From Clostridiaceae bacterium (GTDB taxonomy: Bacteria > Bacillota > Clostridia > Saccharofermentanales > UBA5734): a DNA stretch of 16,282 nucleotides. The stretch is from the NCBI GenBank assembly GCA_012511525.1, contig JAAZFW010000325.1, positions 1-16,282 of the forward strand. Reading direction: 5' to 3'. Each line of letters opens with the position of its first letter. Within the stretch, counting starts at the first letter, position 1. Below the pieces are notes generated by a model. That model was not told where the DNA came from and did no database searches. It saw only the letters and a list, made by a program, of their open reading frames with translations. Shown piece after piece: positions 1 to 5,778 of the stretch. The position numbers and the translations under genes are program-made.

Positions 1-518
1 ACATCGAGGGCATCCCGCCCGGTTCTGACGGCCTGGTCGTGCTGACGTACCTGAGCGGCGAGCGCACCCCGATCCACGACCCCAAGGCTCGCGGCGCCTT
101 TTTCGGCCTGCCGCTCGGCCATCGGCGCGAGCACCTTTACCGCGCCTGCCTGGAAGGGGTCGGCTACGGCATCGCCCAGCATCTGGAGATCTTTGCGGAA
201 ATGGGCCTTGAAACGAGCCACATCGTCGCGGTCGGCGGCGGCACCCGCAACCCGCCCTGGCTGCAGCTGACGGCGGACATCTGCGGCCGGACGCTGTCAT
301 CCGGCCAGGCGTTCGGGGCCGCATACGGCGACGCGCTGCTGGCTGCCCTGGGATCCGGGCATTTCGCGGATGTCGAGGATCTGCGGCGCCGCATCCAGTT
401 GGGGCCGTCCTACCAGCCCGATCCGGAGCGGCACCGGCGCTACCGGCCGTACACCCGGATCTACCAGGCGCTTTACCAGCAAACCAAGAACCTGATGAGC
501 GATTTGAATCAGCTATAA
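1..518 (+). CDS. FGGY-family carbohydrate kinase, C-terminal part (5' end outside window)
   Basis: The reading frame is open from base 3 and ends at TAA 516-518, so about 171 C-terminal residues are visible and the start lies upstream of the window. The visible part matches the second actin-like domain of FGGY kinases, which phosphorylate sugars with ATP. It has a segment resembling xylulokinases (YLSGERTPIHDPKARG), the FFGLPLGH turn, and the glycine-rich ATP-site motif AVGGGTRNPPWLQ followed by the AFGAAYGDALLA helix. The sugar cannot be told from this fragment; xylulose/ribulose-type or a related polyol kinase is possible. A BtpA/SgcQ-family gene starts 19 bases downstream on the same strand with its own Shine-Dalgarno site, so the two are probably co-transcribed. 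The family call is secure; the substrate is unknown. Confidence 0.88.
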   Translation, partial: IEGIPPGSDGLVVLTYLSGERTPIHDPKARGAFFGLPLGHRREHLYRACLEGVGYGIAQHLEIFAEMGLETSHIVAVGGGTRNPPWLQLTADICGRTLSSGQAFGAAYGDALLAALGSGHFADVEDLRRRIQLGPSYQPDPERHRRYRPYTRIYQALYQQTKNLMSDLNQL

Positions 519-537
519 CACGACGGAGGAAAGACAA

Positions 538-1353
538 ATGGATTGGATCGAATCAGTACTGGGCACAAAAAAGCCGATTATCGCGATGTGTCACCTGCAG
601 GCCCTGCCGGGCGATCCCCACTATGACGCGCAAAAGGGCATGGCTTGGGTGGTGGCCCAGGCGCGGCGCGACTTCCTGGCGCTGCAAAGCGGCGGGGTTG
701 ACGCCGTGATGTTTTCCAACGAGTTTTCCCTGCCGTACCTGACGAAGGTGCGCCCGGAAACAACGGCGGCGATGGCCCGCGTGATCGGGGAGCTCATGCA
801 GGATATCCGCATCCCGTTCGGGGTCAATGTGCTGTGGGACCCGATCGCCTCGATCGACCTGGCGGCGGCCACCGGCGCGCGCTTCATCCGTGAGATCATC
901 ACCGGCGTGTATGCCAGCGATTTCGGCCTTTGGAACACCCAGGTCGGTGAGACAGTGCGCCATAAAGTGGCGGTCCAGGTCCCGGACCTGAAGATGCTGT
1001 TCAACATCGTGCCGGAAGCGGCCAGCTACCTGGGCCAGCGGGATATCTGCGACATCGCCCGCTCCACGGTTTTCAACAACCAGCCGGACGGCTTGTGCGT
1101 GTCCGGACTGACGGCCGGCCTGGAGACCGACACACAGCTTTTGGTCAAAGTGAAACAGGCCGTACCGGATACGGCTGTCTTCTGCAACACCGGCTGCCGG
1201 ATCGACAACATCGATCGCCAGCTGGCTGTCTCAGACGGAGCCGTGGTCGGAACAACCTTCAAGGTGGACGGTAAGTTCCCAAACTTCGTTGACCCGGACC
1301 GGGTCAAAGCCTTTATGGATAAAGTCAAGGCCTGGCGCCGTAGCCAGGCCTGA
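538..1353 (+). CDS. BtpA/SgcQ-family TIM-barrel protein
   Basis: This 271-residue protein has the length and pattern of the BtpA/SgcQ family, predicted TIM-barrel proteins. BtpA was named from photosystem I biogenesis in cyanobacteria; SgcQ sits in an enterobacterial sugar-utilisation cluster. Visible family motifs are MCHLQALPGDP (residues 17-27, usually close to HLxPLPGSP), SGGVDAVMFSNE (51-62), FGVNVLW (94-100) and DGAVVGTTFKVDG (233-245), a phosphate-binding-like loop near the C-terminus. No transmembrane segment or signal peptide is seen. The ATG at 538 has a GGAGGAAA Shine-Dalgarno about 7 bases upstream. Next to an FGGY kinase in a non-photosynthetic setting, a role in sugar or sugar-phosphate metabolism is more likely than photosystem assembly, but no reaction can be assigned. 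The gene ends in a GC-rich inverted repeat reaching its stop codon. Confidence 0.85.
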   Translation: MDWIESVLGTKKPIIAMCHLQALPGDPHYDAQKGMAWVVAQARRDFLALQSGGVDAVMFSNEFSLPYLTKVRPETTAAMARVIGELMQDIRIPFGVNVLWDPIASIDLAAATGARFIREIITGVYASDFGLWNTQVGETVRHKVAVQVPDLKMLFNIVPEAASYLGQRDICDIARSTVFNNQPDGLCVSGLTAGLETDTQLLVKVKQAVPDTAVFCNTGCRIDNIDRQLAVSDGAVVGTTFKVDGKFPNFVDPDRVKAFMDKVKAWRRSQA

Positions 1354-1379
1354 CACAACCGCTTGGGTTAAGCCTGGCT
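1342..1379. terminator. Inverted repeat shared by two convergent gene ends, possible bidirectional terminator
   Basis: AGCCAGGC (1342-1349) is the exact reverse complement of GCCTGGCT (1372-1379), with a nested AACC/GGTT stem (1357-1360 with 1366-1369). The stop codons of both convergent genes (1351-1353 plus, 1368-1370 minus) lie between the arms. A competing hairpin, GGCCTGGC (1329-1336) with GCCAGGCC (1343-1350), uses the same left-arm bases. There is no T-tract on either side, so intrinsic termination is uncertain. It could instead be a transcript-end stabiliser or a Rho-independent site of poor form. Confidence 0.35.
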
Positions 1380-1706
1380 GATCTTGGTCATCGTCTCTTC
1401 GAGCGCCTGAATGACGGTCGCGTCTGTTTCGCTTGTCTTCAGGTACTGCAGATGCGATTTGGCAGCCGTATTGCGGGTGTCCCGGATGGCCAGCAGCCCC
1501 AGCGCCTTGACGGCGGCGGCGCGTTGTTCCGCACTGGGGTCGCGCAGCAGCACGACGAGTGTGTTCATGGCGGTTTCGTCGCCGATCTTGCCCAGGCCGT
1601 CAATCGCGGCTGCCCGGACTTCGGAAGACTTGTCGCGCAGCATGGCGACCAGTTTGTCGCTTTTCCTCTTTTCGACGAGTTTTGGAATTTTGTCAATTTT
1701 GCTCAT
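1368..1706 (-). CDS. Small HEAT-repeat protein
   Basis: This 112-residue, soluble protein is made almost entirely of helical HEAT-like repeats of the PBS-lyase type. Two repeats are plain: KLVAMLRDKSSEVRAAAIDG (residues 18-37) and TLVVLLRDPSAEQRAAAVKA (49-68), each with the DPS/DKS-xxxRAAA turn. A degenerate third helix pair follows to the C-terminus. Such repeats form protein-binding solenoids; no catalytic motif is visible and the partner is unknown. The ATG at 1706 has an AGGAGG Shine-Dalgarno 6-7 bases upstream (complement of 1713-1718). The gene stands alone on the minus strand, convergent with the BtpA-like gene and divergent from the hydrogenase operon, so it may be controlled from the 1707-2136 gap. 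The repeat call is firm; function is not assignable. Confidence 0.8.
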   Translation of the reverse strand: MSKIDKIPKLVEKRKSDKLVAMLRDKSSEVRAAAIDGLGKIGDETAMNTLVVLLRDPSAEQRAAAVKALGLLAIRDTRNTAAKSHLQYLKTSETDATVIQALEETMTKISQA

Positions 1707-1903
1707 GTGAAGCCTCCTGTGAGAAGTTTAATACGCTGTTCATCATTTTAACGCGAGAATATGAACAGAATGCAAACAAATGTGGCAAAAAGAGCAGATA
1801 AGGCTCTCCTGAAGACGCGTATTTTGCGTGTCCCCAGGGATGAAAAAAGCAAATACCGAACAGAAAAATTAACCAGAACAATCTGCCAAAAATCCGGAGG
1901 CTG

Positions 1904-1912
1904 TGTTACAAT
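1904..1912 (+). promoter_or_regulatory. Candidate extended -10 promoter upstream of the hyd operon
   Basis: TGTTACAAT is an extended -10 (TGn followed by TACAAT at 1907-1912). No good -35 exists at 16-18 bases; the nearest is CTGCCA at 1883-1888. Bases after it, AGGCAAAG, are repeated at 1928-1935 and resemble those after the promoter at 9021-9029. If used, the leader ahead of hydC would be about 220 nucleotides. Confidence 0.35.
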
Positions 1913-1966
1913 AGGCAAAGTGAGTTCAGGCAAAGCCAGCAAAACCGCGTTTTTTTATGATAACTT

Positions 1967-2076
1967 AAACGTTTGCGTCAGCTGCACACAGGCCGGAAAC
2001 AGCTCTATAAGCCCGTTTTCAGAGACAAACAGAAGCTGACCCGTTAGGGTCAGGCGGAACATCCAAAACGTTTGCG
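1967..2076. repeat. Pair of 11-bp direct repeats AAACGTTTGCG
   Basis: AAACGTTTGCG occurs exactly at 1967-1977 and 2066-2076, 99 bases apart start to start. Each contains the perfect 8-bp palindrome AAACGTTT. Palindromes with a central CG are common in regulator operators, including LacI-family ones. The two copies flank the candidate promoter at 1983-2011, so an operator pair is possible. No regulator gene is adjacent. Confidence 0.45.
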
Positions 2077-2102
2077 GCGCCTTGGCCCCAATTTGGGCGC
2101 CA
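1977..2102 (+). ncRNA. Candidate structured 5' leader with alternative pairings
   Basis: If transcribed, GTCAGCT (1977-1983) can pair with AGCTGAC (2034-2040), enclosing GGAAAC/GTTTTC (1995-2000 with 2015-2020). The CTGAC part of that right arm also belongs to a perfect hairpin CTGACCC-GTTA-GGGTCAG (2036-2053), so the two folds exclude each other. A third stem TGGCCCCA/TGGGCGCCA with one bulge covers 2083-2102. The Shine-Dalgarno-containing ACGGG (2125-2129) is complementary to CCCGT at 2012-2016 and 2040-2044. There is no terminator T-tract after the last hairpin, so control would more likely act on translation. Function and ligand are unknown; chance pairing in GC-rich sequence remains possible. 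Confidence 0.3.
1983..2011 (+). promoter_or_regulatory. Alternative candidate promoter for the hyd operon
   Basis: TGCACA (1983-1988, four of six matches to the -35 consensus) and TATAAG (2006-2011, five of six to the -10 consensus) are 17 bases apart. One AAACGTTTGCG copy ends 5 bases before this -35 and the other lies about 50 bases past the predicted start. It competes with the extended -10 at 1904-1912 as the operon promoter, and the two cannot be ranked by eye. Confidence 0.3.
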
Positions 2103-2136
2103 GACAGCACGTCTCTTTGCTTATACGGGAGGTTTT

Positions 2137-2640
2137 GTGAACATGGCTCAGCATTGCGATTGTCAGACAGCGGTCATCGACGAGCAGAAAGCGTACCAGA
2201 CGCTGATGCAGGTGATCGAGGACTATGATCGAAAACCCAGTAACCTGATTCAAATCCTGCATATGGCCCAGGCCATCTTCGGCTACCTGCCGGAAAAGGT
2301 TCAGCGCTTCATCTGCGAGCAGATGGAGCTGCCGTTTTCCGAGGTCAGCGGCGTGGTGTCGTTTTATTCCTATTTCACGACCCAGCCCAAGGGCCGGCAC
2401 ACGATCCAGGTCTGCCTGGGAACGGCTTGTTACGTCCGGGGGGGCAAAAAAGTCCTGGATGCCCTGAAAGGCCTGCTCGAGATTGACGTGGGCGAGACGA
2501 CACCCGACCGGCGGTTTTCGCTGGAGGTCAAGCGCTGTATCGGCGCTTGCGGCCTGGCGCCGGCCGTGGCTATCAATAATGTCGTCCACAAGCGGGTCAA
2601 CCCCAACAAGCTGCAGGATATGCTCAGCCAGTACGAGTAG
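2137..2640 (+). CDS. hydC: HydC: NuoE-like [2Fe-2S] subunit of trimeric [FeFe]-hydrogenase
   Basis: This 167-residue protein matches the NuoE/HydC family, thioredoxin-like [2Fe-2S] electron carriers that dock onto the NuoF/HydB subunit. An N-terminal helical bundle (about 15-80, with the FGYLPEKVQ and VSGVVSFYSYF family signatures) precedes the cluster domain. The four ligands are C93 and C98 (CLGTAC) and C134 and C138 (CIGAC). Length is normal for the family. GTG 2137 lies 4 bases after GGGAGG (2127-2132); the in-frame ATG at 2143, 10 bases after it, is an equally possible start and would remove two residues. hydB follows after 12 bases. The order hydC-hydB-hydA is that of the bifurcating hydrogenase operon of Thermotoga. 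The expected location is the cytoplasm. Confidence 0.93.
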   Translation: MNMAQHCDCQTAVIDEQKAYQTLMQVIEDYDRKPSNLIQILHMAQAIFGYLPEKVQRFICEQMELPFSEVSGVVSFYSYFTTQPKGRHTIQVCLGTACYVRGGKKVLDALKGLLEIDVGETTPDRRFSLEVKRCIGACGLAPAVAINNVVHKRVNPNKLQDMLSQYE

Positions 2641-2652
2641 GAGGGACGGAAG

Positions 2653-5600
2653 ATGAACGGTAACTTGTCACCGATCCGCACGAAGGAAAACCTGGAGATG
2701 GTCCGGGACAGCTACTTGTCCAAGCAAGCGCGCTGGCGCTGGAGCGTTCTGGTCTGCGCCGGCGCCGGCTGCATCTCCTGTGATTGCGTTCAGGTACAAA
2801 GTGCCCTGATCGAGGCGCTGCACGTTGTCGGTATCCAGAACGAAGTCCAGGTTAAAATGACCGGTTGCATGGGCATCTGCGACCTCGGTCCGGTCATGCT
2901 GGTTCAGCCCGGCGGTGTTTTCTACTGCAAGCTCAAGCCGGAGAACATGATCACGATCGTGCGCCAGCACCTGGTGCACCAGACGATCGTCGAGGAGCTT
3001 TGCCCGGTCGACCCGCGGTCGGGCAAGCATGTGACGCACTTGAACGACCTCGACTTTTTCAACCGCCAAAAGAAAATCGTCCTCAAGAACTGCGGCAAGA
3101 TCGACTACGGCAGCCTCGAGGAATATATCGCACAGGACGGCTTTTTTGCCCTGGAGCAGGCGCTTGGCACGATGACGCCGGAGCAGGTGGTCGAAGAGAT
3201 CAAGCGCTCCGGCCTGCGCGGCCGCGGCGGCGGCGGTTTTCCGACCGGGCTGAAATGGGCGCTGGCCCGCAAATCGCAATCAGAGCAGAAATACATCATC
3301 TGCAACGCCGACGAAGGCGACCCGGGCGCGTTCATGGATCGCAGTCTGCTCGAAGGCGATCCCTTTTCCCTGATCGAGGGCATGATCATCGGCGGCTACG
3401 CCATCGGTGCCACGGCGGGTTTCGTGTATGTCCGCGCCGAGTACCCTCTGGCGATCGAGCGGCTCAGCCAGGCGATCGAGCAGGCTGAAAGCAGCGGCTT
3501 GCTGGGCGAGAATATCTTTGGCAGCGGCTTCTCGTTCTCCCTGCAGGTGCGCATCGGCGCCGGCGCCTTCGTCTGCGGCGAAGAGACCGCCCTGATGAAC
3601 TCGGTCGAAGGCCGGCGCGGCGAACCGCGCCAGAAACCGCCGTTCCCGTCGGAGCGCGGCCTGTACGGCAAGCCGACCGTGATCAACAACGTCGAAACGT
3701 TCGGCAACATCGCCGCGATCATCCGCAACGGCGCCGACTGGTTCACATCCATCGGGACGAAAAAGAGCACGGGGACCAAGGTGTTCGCCCTGGCCGGCGA
3801 CATCAACAACACCGGCATCGTCGAGGTGCCGATGGGGATCACGCTGGGTGAAGTCATCTTCGATATCGGCGGCGGTGTGCCCAAGGGCAAAAAATTCAAG
3901 GTTGCCCAGACCGGCGGGCCGTCCGGCGGCTGTCTGACCCGCGAGCACCTGAATACGCCGATCGACTACCAGTCCCTGGTCGAGCTGGGCGCCATCATGG
4001 GCTCAGGCGGCCTGATCTGTATGGATGAAGACACCTGCATGGTCGACGTTGCCCGCTTTTTCATGGAGTTTGTCCAGGACGAGTCCTGCGGCAAATGTGT
4101 CGCCTGCCGGCTGGGCACGAAGCGCATGCTGGAGATATTGGAACGCATCACGCACGGACAGGGTGTCGAGGGCGACGTCGAGCGCCTGATCGAGCTGGGC
4201 GAGACGATCAAGGAAACCGCCCTGTGCGGGCTTGGTCAGACCGCGCCCAACCCGGTCCTGAGTACGATCAAGTATTTCCGGGAAGAATACGACGAACACA
4301 TCCGCCACCATTACTGCCGGGCGGGTGTCTGCGCGGACTTGTTCCTGTCTCCCTGTGAGAACGCCTGCCCTGCGGGTGTCAATGTGCCGGGCTACATCGC
4401 CCTGATCGCAGCCAACCGTCCGGTCGATGCCTACAACCTGATCCGTCAGGAAAATCCCTTCCCCGCCATCTGCGGCCGCGTCTGCACCCATCCGTGCGAA
4501 AGCCGCTGCCGGAGGGCCCAGCTGGACGATCCGCTGGCCATCCAGGACCTCAAGCGCTACGCGGCGGACGAGGCGATGAAAGCGGACAGGCCGATGGTCG
4601 ATCTCGTGTTCCCCAAGAAAGGCAAATCGGTCGCGGTCATCGGCGCCGGGCCGTCCGGCTTGACCTGCGCGTATTACCTGGGACGATTGGGCTATGCGGT
4701 CGACGTTTACGAAGCCCAACCGGTGGCTGGCGGCATGCTGGCCTTCGGCATCCCCGAGTACCGGCTGCCCAAGCAGGTGCTCGAGCATGAGATCCGCACG
4801 CTTTGCCAGGTCGGCATCACCGTGCATACCAACAGCGAAATCGGCCGCGACCTCTCTTTCGAGGATCTGCGCCGGTCGCACGACGCCATCTACATTGCCA
4901 CCGGGACCCAGCACGCGCGCAAGATCGGCGTCCCGGGCGAGGAGCTGCCAGGCGTCTACCACGGACTCGATTTTCTGCGCGATGTCAACCTGGGCCGCGA
5001 TGTCAAGGTTCAGGGCATTGTCGCGGTCATCGGCGGCGGCAGCACCGCGATGGATGCCGCGCGTGTCGCGCTGCGCATGGGCGCTTCAGAAGTTCACATC
5101 CTTTACCGGCGCGGCATCGAGGACATGCCGGCCGAGAAACGGGAGATCGTCGAGGCGATTGAAGAGGGCGTCCACATCCACGAGCTGATGGATCCGGTGT
5201 ATTTCGAAGGCCGTGCCGGCGTGGAGCGGGTTGTCTGCCAGCGCATGAAGCTGCAGGGTTTTGACCGGGAAGGCCGCCGCAAGCCGGTCAGGATACCGGA
5301 AGACCGGGTTATTTTTGACGTCGACATGGTGATTCCCGCCGTCAGCCAGTATTCGGATCTGCCCTTTGTCCGCAGGGACGAGGTGGAACTGACCGACTGG
5401 GGCACGTTTGTCATCGATGCGGAGACGCAAAAGACGACCATGCCGGGCGTCTTCGCCGGCGGCGACGTCGTGCGCGGCGCGGATGTCGTGATTACGGCGA
5501 TCGCGGACGGCAAGAAGGCAGCGCGCTCGATCGACCGGTACCTGGGCGGAGACGGCGTCCTCAACAAGGGGGAGCCGATCAAGATTCCCGAACCGGTCGA

Positions 5601-5778
5601 TGATCCGGAACTGGTCGAGCACGAGCGCTTCGACATGAAATGCCTCGCGCCGGATGACCGCTGCCGCTCGTTCGACGAGGTTGTGCGCGGGTTCCACAAG
5701 CTCAACGCCATCGCCGAAGCCATGCGCTGCCTGCGCTGTGACCGTCGCCGAAGGAGGAATCGCAGATGTTTACCATGA
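2653..5778 (+). CDS. hydB: HydB-NfnB fusion: NuoF-like flavoprotein fused to a GltD/NfnB-like NAD(P)H oxidoreductase
   Basis: At 1041 residues this is far longer than an ordinary HydB (about 600). Residues 28-115 form a thioredoxin-like [2Fe-2S] domain with C35/C40 and C72/C76. Residues 145-450 are the NuoF core, with RGRGGGGFPTGLKW (190-203) and NADEGDPGAFMDR (218-230) for NADH and FMN. A [4Fe-4S] is held by C479, C482, C485 and C525. The two-cluster ferredoxin tail of standard HydB is absent. Instead a GltD-type N-terminal domain follows (C568, C572, C607, C611, C615, C619), then FAD-binding VIGAGPSGL (662-670) and NAD(P)-binding VIGGGSTAMDAAR (792-804) with a YRR turn (818-820) usual in NADPH enzymes. 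The tail RRRRRNRR is partly dictated by the hydA Shine-Dalgarno. An AGGAGGG site precedes ATG 2653; the end overlaps hydA by 13 bases. The role is probably NADH and NADP(H) exchange within the hydrogenase. Confidence 0.92.
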   Translation: MNGNLSPIRTKENLEMVRDSYLSKQARWRWSVLVCAGAGCISCDCVQVQSALIEALHVVGIQNEVQVKMTGCMGICDLGPVMLVQPGGVFYCKLKPENMITIVRQHLVHQTIVEELCPVDPRSGKHVTHLNDLDFFNRQKKIVLKNCGKIDYGSLEEYIAQDGFFALEQALGTMTPEQVVEEIKRSGLRGRGGGGFPTGLKWALARKSQSEQKYIICNADEGDPGAFMDRSLLEGDPFSLIEGMIIGGYAIGATAGFVYVRAEYPLAIERLSQAIEQAESSGLLGENIFGSGFSFSLQVRIGAGAFVCGEETALMNSVEGRRGEPRQKPPFPSERGLYGKPTVINNVETFGNIAAIIRNGADWFTSIGTKKSTGTKVFALAGDINNTGIVEVPMGITLGEVIFDIGGGVPKGKKFKVAQTGGPSGGCLTREHLNTPIDYQSLVELGAIMGSGGLICMDEDTCMVDVARFFMEFVQDESCGKCVACRLGTKRMLEILERITHGQGVEGDVERLIELGETIKETALCGLGQTAPNPVLSTIKYFREEYDEHIRHHYCRAGVCADLFLSPCENACPAGVNVPGYIALIAANRPVDAYNLIRQENPFPAICGRVCTHPCESRCRRAQLDDPLAIQDLKRYAADEAMKADRPMVDLVFPKKGKSVAVIGAGPSGLTCAYYLGRLGYAVDVYEAQPVAGGMLAFGIPEYRLPKQVLEHEIRTLCQVGITVHTNSEIGRDLSFEDLRRSHDAIYIATGTQHARKIGVPGEELPGVYHGLDFLRDVNLGRDVKVQGIVAVIGGGSTAMDAARVALRMGASEVHILYRRGIEDMPAEKREIVEAIEEGVHIHELMDPVYFEGRAGVERVVCQRMKLQGFDREGRRKPVRIPEDRVIFDVDMVIPAVSQYSDLPFVRRDEVELTDWGTFVIDAETQKTTMPGVFAGGDVVRGADVVITAIADGKKAARSIDRYLGGDGVLNKGEPIKIPEPVDDPELVEHERFDMKCLAPDDRCRSFDEVVRGFHKLNAIAEAMRCLRCDRRRRRNRRCLP

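Larger units (their letters stand above)
1707..2136 (+). other. 430-base intergenic region; probable regulatory leader of the hyd operon
   Basis: No convincing gene lies here, and the composition is visibly more AT-rich than the flanks. Contents from left to right: the upstream region of the minus-strand HEAT gene (only weak -10-like TAAAAT, complement of 1745-1750); an extended -10 at 1904-1912; AGGCAAAG direct repeats at 1913-1920 and 1928-1935; a short AAAACCGCGTTTT inverted repeat running into a T7 tract (1941-1956); AAACGTTTGCG direct repeats at 1967-1977 and 2066-2076; and several RNA-level inverted repeats between 1977 and 2102. The last 120 bases probably form a structured 5' untranslated region for hydC. 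I recognise no known riboswitch class. Confidence 0.5.

Noticed and set aside
1941..1956. AAAACCGCGTTTT followed by a T-tract as an intrinsic terminator
   Set aside because: The stem is only five pairs, mostly A-T, with a three-base loop, and no gene or clear transcript ends there.
1761..2039. Open frame of 92 codons in the gap before hydC
   Set aside because: There is no Shine-Dalgarno before its ATG, no recognisable motif, and it runs through the candidate promoters and repeats; codon use is unlike the neighbours.
4330..5550. Reading the HydB C-terminal half as a glutamate synthase small subunit
   Set aside because: There is no GltA-type large subunit nearby, and the domain is fused in frame to a NuoF module inside a hydrogenase operon; an NfnB-like electron-transfer role fits better.
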